Source: Chrysochromulina tobinii
Lineage: Eukaryota > Haptophyta > Prymnesiales > Chrysochromulinaceae
Assembly: GCA_001275005.1 (NCBI GenBank)
Contig: JWZX01000302.1
Coordinates: 1-11,166 of the forward strand
Length of the DNA: 11,166 nt
Direction of reading: 5' to 3'
Shown: piece after piece, positions 6,709 through 11,166 of the stretch
How positions within the stretch are numbered: position 1 is the stretch's first letter
Layout of the letters: the number at the start of each line of letters is the position of its first letter
Made by a program: the position numbers and the translations under genes
Notes under the pieces: model-generated
What the model was told of the DNA's origin: nothing
Database searches by the model: none
Seen by the model: the letters and a program-made list of their open reading frames with translations, nothing else

Positions 6709-9700
6709 TTAGGCTGCTGCTGCGGCCTGGACCTCCCGTTGACGCCGCTCGCGATTACGGATCGTACGCTGCAGCCAGCGCACCGCAAACTTGCGAGCCT
6801 GCTGTTCTGCGTGCTGTGCGCGGATAGAGCGACCCGCCATGCGAGCATGCAATTTGCTCAGCGTCTCCTGCCGTGTGCGCTCCTGCTGTCGCAGGCGCGC
6901 GGCCGCCTCGGCTGCCTCCTTCGCGGCCGCCTCGGCAATCGCCTGCTGCTCGTTGCGCCGCCTTGCAGCAGCGTCCCTTGCGGCCGTTGCGGCCGCCGCG
7001 CGCTGCGCCGGCGTCTCACCCTGTCTGACCGCCGTCGTCGCCACATCAGTCGGCTCGTCAGTCGCCACGTCAATTGCAAAAGAAAGTGCCATGTCAGTCG
7101 GCTCGTCCGCCGCGCACTGCACCGGGACATCGCTCTGCACGTCTGCCGCGGCCGCCACGTGCTTCGCACCCGAGTCATCCACCCCCGCCATATCCGACGC
7201 ACCATCCACATCTTCAACGTCTGCGCCGAGCTCGGTCGCGTGCGCTTCAAGGTCGATCACGTCAACCCTTGAAGCGGAGTGTGCAATTTTGTCGACCCTG
7301 TCCGCGCGGCCATCGTTGCGGCCATCCCCGCGGCTCGAACGCCCGCGCGCCCGCGATTGCAGACGCGTCGCCGCTGCCTCCTTCTCGTCCATCCCCGCGC
7401 CACCCTCATCCGCCTGATTGCCACCCTCATCCGCCTGATTAGGGGCGTCATCCGCCTGATTTGGGGCGGCGGTCCTCGCATCTCTGCTACTGGCAAGCCG
7501 CTGCGCGTCGGCAAGCCGCTGCGCGTCGGCAAAGTGTTGCGCGTCGGCAAAGTGCTGCACGTTGGCAAGGCAGCCGCGCGCAAACGGATCAAGTATCGGG
7601 TCGTTGAGCTCGATGATCGCCTGCAGCCGCTCGAGCCCGCCACAGCGCTTTAGCTGCTCGACACACGTGATCTCGGTGCACAGGTTCTGAAGGGCACCTA
7701 GGGCGTACACCAGGGTCAGCCGGTCCTGGTCATCAGCGAAGAGGTGCGGCAACACGAGGCCGAAGGCGCCCGCCGCCCTGAGTAGCGCCTTCGTCTCCTC
7801 GGCGTGCGGGTCGACAGCCTCGCATGCAAGGTCGGCCACGAGCATGAGGGCCATCCGATGCACCTGATGAAGGAGGCAATCGTGAGTCATCAGTGATCAT
7901 CAGAGGTCATCAGCCACGAGCATGAGGGCCATCCGATGCACCTCGGCTGAGGGGTTTCCAAGCAGCCCGACGATGAGCTCGACGCCGCCCGTGGCGCGCA
8001 GGCCCTCGCACAGCGCGATCGCATCGTCGCCGTAGCTGCCGTTGGCAAGCAGAGCGAGCTGGTGCAGCGCCTTGCCCTTGTCCGCCTCGCTGCTGCTGCT
8101 CAGCCGAAGAACTCCGACGAGACCCATCAGCTCCCGCGCGGGCGTCTGCACGGGGGGTAGCTCTGGTCGAGCTTCGACCGCTTCCGGAAGACGAGCGGTG
8201 CTTTCCACGGCCGTGTGCGCCGCAGCTGCTTGCATGATCGCCCATCCTCGCTTCCATTCATCCAGGTCAATGTCGCCGTTGTCGTCGATGTCGAGTTCGG
8301 CGTCGAGGCTGCTAAGCACCTCCTCCTTCACGTCGCCGCGCTGGCGCAGGTATTCCTTCATCGATTCGATCGGGATGCGGGCCGATCCCTCGGCCACGAC
8401 CTTGAACAGACTCTCAGCGACCAGAAGATCCATTTCCGAGGCGGGTGGAACAGGCTCTGTTTCGCCCTTGGGCTTGGCAGACGGTGCTACGGCCACCGGC
8501 GCGGCGCCGGCGGCGGATCCCTTAGGCAGCTGCCGCGCGGGGGGGCGAAGGGCCGCTGCGGCGGAGGCGGGTGTGGCCACCGCCTGCGCGGTGCTGATTG
8601 GCAGCACGAGCGGGAGGATGCGTGGCGAGCGGGAGTGAATCTCGGAGTGTATCTCGGAGGCAAGCGGGAGGATGCGTGACGAGCGGGAGTGTATCTCGGA
8701 GGCAAGCGGGAGGATGCGTGGCGAGCGGTACACTCCCTCGGAGCCGCCGTGCACGTGGCCGAGGGGTAGGTCGAGGGGCGTGCCGTCGGAGGCGATCGGC
8801 ACGATCTGAAAGGGAGCGTACTTTCTCGTGATCGACGGCGGAGCTGTCCATGCGCCGTCGTGAGCGCCGTCGTCGCCGTCCACTACGTCCACGCTCTTCG
8901 TCCGATTGCGACATCGCTTGGACACAAAGAACCACGAGAGGAAAGCGACAGCGAGGAGGACGATCAGGCCCAGGATCGCCGCCACGCTCGCCGGCAGCTC
9001 CTCGGGAGCTACGTCGATCTGACCGTACTCGGCCGTTAAAAGGGGCATGCCCAATACGGCGCTCTCGCCCCCAGGGAATAGCCACGCGGAGGCCGCGCTC
9101 GCACTCGCGACGGCCGGGGCGAGGGCCCCATACACAAGCGCCGCCGCCGGCACCGAGGAGACCGTGATCGTCGCGTCGATGACCATCGAGGCAGCGCCGA
9201 ACCTCAGCTGGACGGCATCGCTTGGCACGGAAGCGGTGGTGGCGATGGTGCTTTGCATGTCGCTCCGCCGCAGCTCATCGAACGCGCTCAGCTCGGCGTC
9301 GCACACGACGCGCAGCCGGATGAGTACGGAGCGTAACGTCTCCCAGCTTCTCAAGGGCGGCAGCGTGGCCACCGTTGTCGTCGGGCGGCTGGCCTCGCCC
9401 GCCGCGCGGCAATACATCGGCTCATGGATCGTCACAGGCGGCTCTGCGCGTGTCGCAACGGCAGCCGCGCACCGCGCCGCATCGCCCTCCCAGCCAGCGC
9501 ACCCAAAGTTGACAGCAGCACGGTCGAGGCAACCATACACACGCGCGTAGCAGCTGCCGTCATTCACGGTCGCGTGCGCGTCGAAGTTGATCGCCGACGG
9601 CGTCGTGCATCCGTACCGCTCCCACCGGCACATCGAGGGCACATGCACCGTCGCCGCCGCGTTGTACGTGGCGGAGCCCCCAAAGTCGACCCTACGGCCG

Positions 9701-11165
9701 ACGCTGCTGCGTGCCGCCCCTGCCCCGGAACCAGGCATCATGCAGCCGCGCACGCTCGGCACGCACCACGTGCGTGTGTTGAGCGTCGCGTCAGGGTCGT
9801 AGTTGGCGGCGCTCGAGTCGGTACATCCCTCGATGCGGAGGACGCAGCCGGAGAGCACGGTGGCAAAGTCGAGGTAGTTGAGCGCCGGAGACTCCAAACC
9901 CAACTCCCCCGGCCGTCCCATGGGAACCGCCGACGACGCGTTGGTCATCAGAGGGCTGAACACAGCCCTCTGGCTGGCGCTGGGTTTGAGGGTGCACCCA
10001 GCGATGGCCTCGACGCAAGAGCCGTCGTCGTGCGTAGCGCGCGAGTTGAAGTTGACTGCTGTGGCGCTCGTACAGCCCGGCGTCGCGTACCGGCAAAAGG
10101 AGGACTGTCGCGCGTCGGGCTGGTAGTTGAGTGCCCCTGGGAAGAGGCAGCCGGGGAAGAACGGAGCGGGCACCGCGCACAACTGGGGCACGTGCACGTC
10201 GGCACTCGGCTCGTACTGCGCATCGGTGGGCACGAGGCAGCCGGCGAAGGGCAGGCGAATCGTGTGGACCACCGTGCCCGTCGCGCCGCCGTGTAGGACG
10301 GGGCTGCCACGGGGGCACCTTCGCGGCGCATTCGCGGTGTTGATCGGGGCGCCCGTCGCGCTGCGCGGGTAGGTCGCGATGGTGGTGCCGCACTCAACCT
10401 GACCCTCCGCCGACTCGTAACAGATTCCTCGCCCTCCGTGGCAGAGGGAGCCGATGTACTCTGCGGCGCTGCGGTTCGAATGGATGGCGCACCGGCCGAA
10501 CGCGAGGCAGCGCGAGAAGCCGTAGTGGAGCGAGAGGCTCGCGGCGCGCGGCTCGAGAGTCATGCCCCCGCTCTGATATGAGGCGACCATTGTGACGTTA
10601 CGACTCACCCAATGAGAGCCATGCCCCCGCTCGGAGACGGCGTACGTGCCGAGGGAATAGTACGAATCGACCCGCACACGACGTGCGTTGCGCGCCTCGG
10701 TGCTCACGCCGAGGTATTCCTCATCGAGCGCGCCCACGTAGCCTGCCGCACCGCGCGCATCCGTGCCCACGATGGTGTCGGAGATGGGCGCGTTGGCCAT
10801 GCCAGGGCGCGACGCATAGATCCAGTGGCGAGCGCCAAGGACCTCGTCGGTCATGGCAGGGTGCACGTACCTGTGGGGAAGGGCGAGGCGCCGTGATGAG
10901 CACTTGCATGCTAGGTCACGGCAGGGTGCAAGTATGTTGGCATCGACGAGATTGACGAGATGGCATCGACGAAACTCATGGGAGGGTGCACGTACGTTGG
11001 CATCGACGAGCGAACGTCGGTGGCGTACAGACACATGCGTCGGCAGTCTTGCGCGGGCGGCGGCGGCGTGGGCGGCGGGAAGGGCGGCGGCGAGGGCGGC
11101 GGCGAGGGGGGCGGCGGCAAGGGCGGCGGCCGCCTGGGGGGCGGCGGCTTGGGCGGCGGCCGGGG
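6709..11165 (-). CDS. Single-pass receptor-like protein: Cys-rich repeats, SEA-like module, TM, EF-hand, ARM-type repeats, IQ (5' partial)
   Basis: Exons 11165-10996, 10870-7942 and 7863-6709 encode at least 1417 residues; the N-terminus lies off the right edge. Numbered from the edge: proline-rich linker 1-37; about eight Cys-rich repeats 267-549 (GCTDSSAANYDPDAT, GCTTPSAINFDAHAT, DDGSC); a SEA-like module about 565-626 (VPSDAVQLRFGAAS); transmembrane helix 686-706 followed by KRCRNR. The cytoplasmic side has 14-residue repeats (RSPRILPLASEIHS), a canonical EF-hand loop DIDDNGDIDLDE at 917-928, ARM/HEAT-like helices about 970-1139, an IQ-like motif TRLQSRARGRSSR at 1199, Ala-rich coiled coil about 1317-1372 and a second IQ-like segment near 1390. 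Type I topology is inferred. It suggests a surface protein with calcium/calmodulin input; the ligand is unknown. The SEA-like call is the weakest. Confidence 0.8.
7402..7568 (-). repeat. In-frame short coding repeats after the ARM-like region
   Basis: On the sense strand, ADAQHF/ADAQRL six-residue units (about 7491-7568, 18-bp period) are followed by three NQAD units (about 7402-7470). They form a low-complexity linker between the ARM-like helices and the IQ motif. The second part resembles the family-1 intron module in inverted orientation. Confidence 0.8.
7864..7941 (-). mobile_element. Receptor-like gene intron B: family-1 introner-like element with 29-bp flanking direct repeat
   Basis: Donor GAG|GTGCAT, acceptor TTCATCAG|GTGCAT, phase 0, joining NPSAE to VHRMALML. 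A perfect 29-bp direct repeat (7835-7863 in the exon, 7913-7941 in the intron) encloses a 49-bp element carrying the 18-bp module (7864-7881, one mismatch) and tcatcagagg units. Skipping the 78 bp restores a continuous ARM-like helix; reading through hits TGA four codons after the repeat. Confidence 0.85.
8257..8292 (-). other. EF-hand calcium-binding loop
   Basis: DIDDNGDIDLDE fits the canonical 12-residue loop, with acidic or Asn ligands at positions 1, 3, 5, 7 and 9, Ile at position 8 and Glu at 12. It is preceded by the helix EEVLSSLDAEL and followed by WKRGWAIM. The helix upstream (SLFKVVAEGSARIPIESMKEYLRQRG) may be a degenerate paired EF-hand. Confidence 0.9.
8611..8730 (-). repeat. In-frame 42-bp coding repeat in the cytoplasmic region
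   Basis: Three copies of RS(P/S)RILPL, two followed by ASEIHS, and a partial duplication of EIHS. DNA units such as cggaggcaagcgggaggatg are nearly identical, so the expansion is recent. It lies roughly 60 residues after the membrane helix. Confidence 0.85.
8923..8985 (-). other. Transmembrane helix
   Basis: The segment VAAILGLIVLLAVAFLSWFF is a 20-21 residue uninterrupted hydrophobic stretch. It is followed at once by VSKRCRNRTK, a basic stop-transfer cluster, which supports an extracellular N-terminus. Confidence 0.9.
9394..10242 (-). other. Cys-rich GC(T)..N[YF]..C repeat array
   Basis: About eight degenerate repeats of the pattern GCx(5-7)NY/NF..AT..DGSC, for example GCTSATAVNFNSRATHDDGSC. 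Such repeats are known from secreted proteins of protists and Bacteroidetes. Repeats 4 and 6 carry long insertions, and repeat 8 lacks the DGSC ending. Confidence 0.75.
10871..10995 (-). mobile_element. Receptor-like gene intron A: family-2 introner-like element
   Basis: Donor CCAAC|GTACGT, acceptor CCCCACAG|GTACGT, phase 2, joining SSMP-T to YVHPAMTDEV. The first 20 bases of the intron (10976-10995) and of the next exon (10851-10870) are a direct repeat with one mismatch. A third, weaker copy lies at 10916-10935. Element 10871-10910 matches ALIX-like intron 2 (2549-2593). Confidence 0.8.
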
Positions 11166-11166
11166 A
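10997..11166 (-). repeat. Proline-rich coding tract at the right edge
   Basis: GGCGGC-rich plus strand, read on the minus strand as PPP blocks punctuated by K, S, F and T (PPPSPPPSPPPFPPPTPPPP), then AQDCRRMC. Such Pro-rich spacers are common in algal extracellular proteins. It is open to the edge, so the receptor-like gene continues to the right. Confidence 0.75.

Noticed and set aside
10871-11034. Apparent start of the receptor-like protein at 11034 (minus)
   Set aside because: Those about 55 codons are mostly translation of intron A; the proline-rich frame ending SSMP joins in phase to YVHPAM and is open to the window edge.

Overview
This looks like a GC-rich protist nuclear genome, most likely a microalga. 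A haptophyte is my first guess; a pelagophyte or dinoflagellate is possible. The evidence is dense short spliceosomal introns, proline-rich PPPS-type extracellular linkers, Cys-rich GCT..NY..DGSC repeats, and three genes that only read sensibly after splicing. There are no bacterial operon features. The taxon is inference. The splice models come from frame and phase bookkeeping plus family knowledge.

Layout. (1) Minus strand, 4106 down to the left edge: seven exons of an ALIX/Bro1-type ESCRT adaptor (about 1006 residues visible). It has an N-terminal BRO1 domain, a V (LYPXL-binding) domain interrupted by a PDZ domain, and two C-terminal UBA domains. Its last part is open to the edge and was found by direct translation of the minus strand. 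(2) 4107-4570: divergent intergenic/promoter region containing a nested hairpin. (3) Plus strand, 4571-6071: a seven-exon WD40 gene. Each exon is one WD blade with phase-1 boundaries, and its six introns of 64-68 bp are nearly identical, so it was built by tandem exon+intron duplication into one complete seven-bladed propeller. (4) 6072-6708: convergent intergenic region. (5) Minus strand, right edge down to 6709: a single-pass membrane protein of at least 1417 residues, N-terminus missing. It carries a proline-rich linker, about eight Cys-rich repeats, a SEA-like module, a transmembrane helix, an EF-hand, ARM-type helices and an IQ motif.

The most interesting layer lies in the introns. Two unrelated genes, the ALIX-like gene and the receptor-like gene, share two families of intron-forming sequence. 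Family 1 ends in an 18-bp module, CTGATGAGGGAGGCAATC on the plus strand, whose complement supplies the 3' splice site TCATCAG. Family 2 ends CCCCACAG. Several of these introns are flanked by direct repeats of exon sequence (up to 29 bp), so that the upstream repeat supplies the GT donor. This is the signature expected of introner-type intron gain. Some introns also carry 10-bp minisatellites in which most units contain a branch-point-like CTGAY.

The three genes show no obvious shared pathway. The ALIX-like protein would act in ubiquitin-dependent endosomal sorting of membrane proteins. The receptor-like protein is a membrane protein with probable calcium/calmodulin inputs. The WD40 protein is a scaffold of unknown partners.
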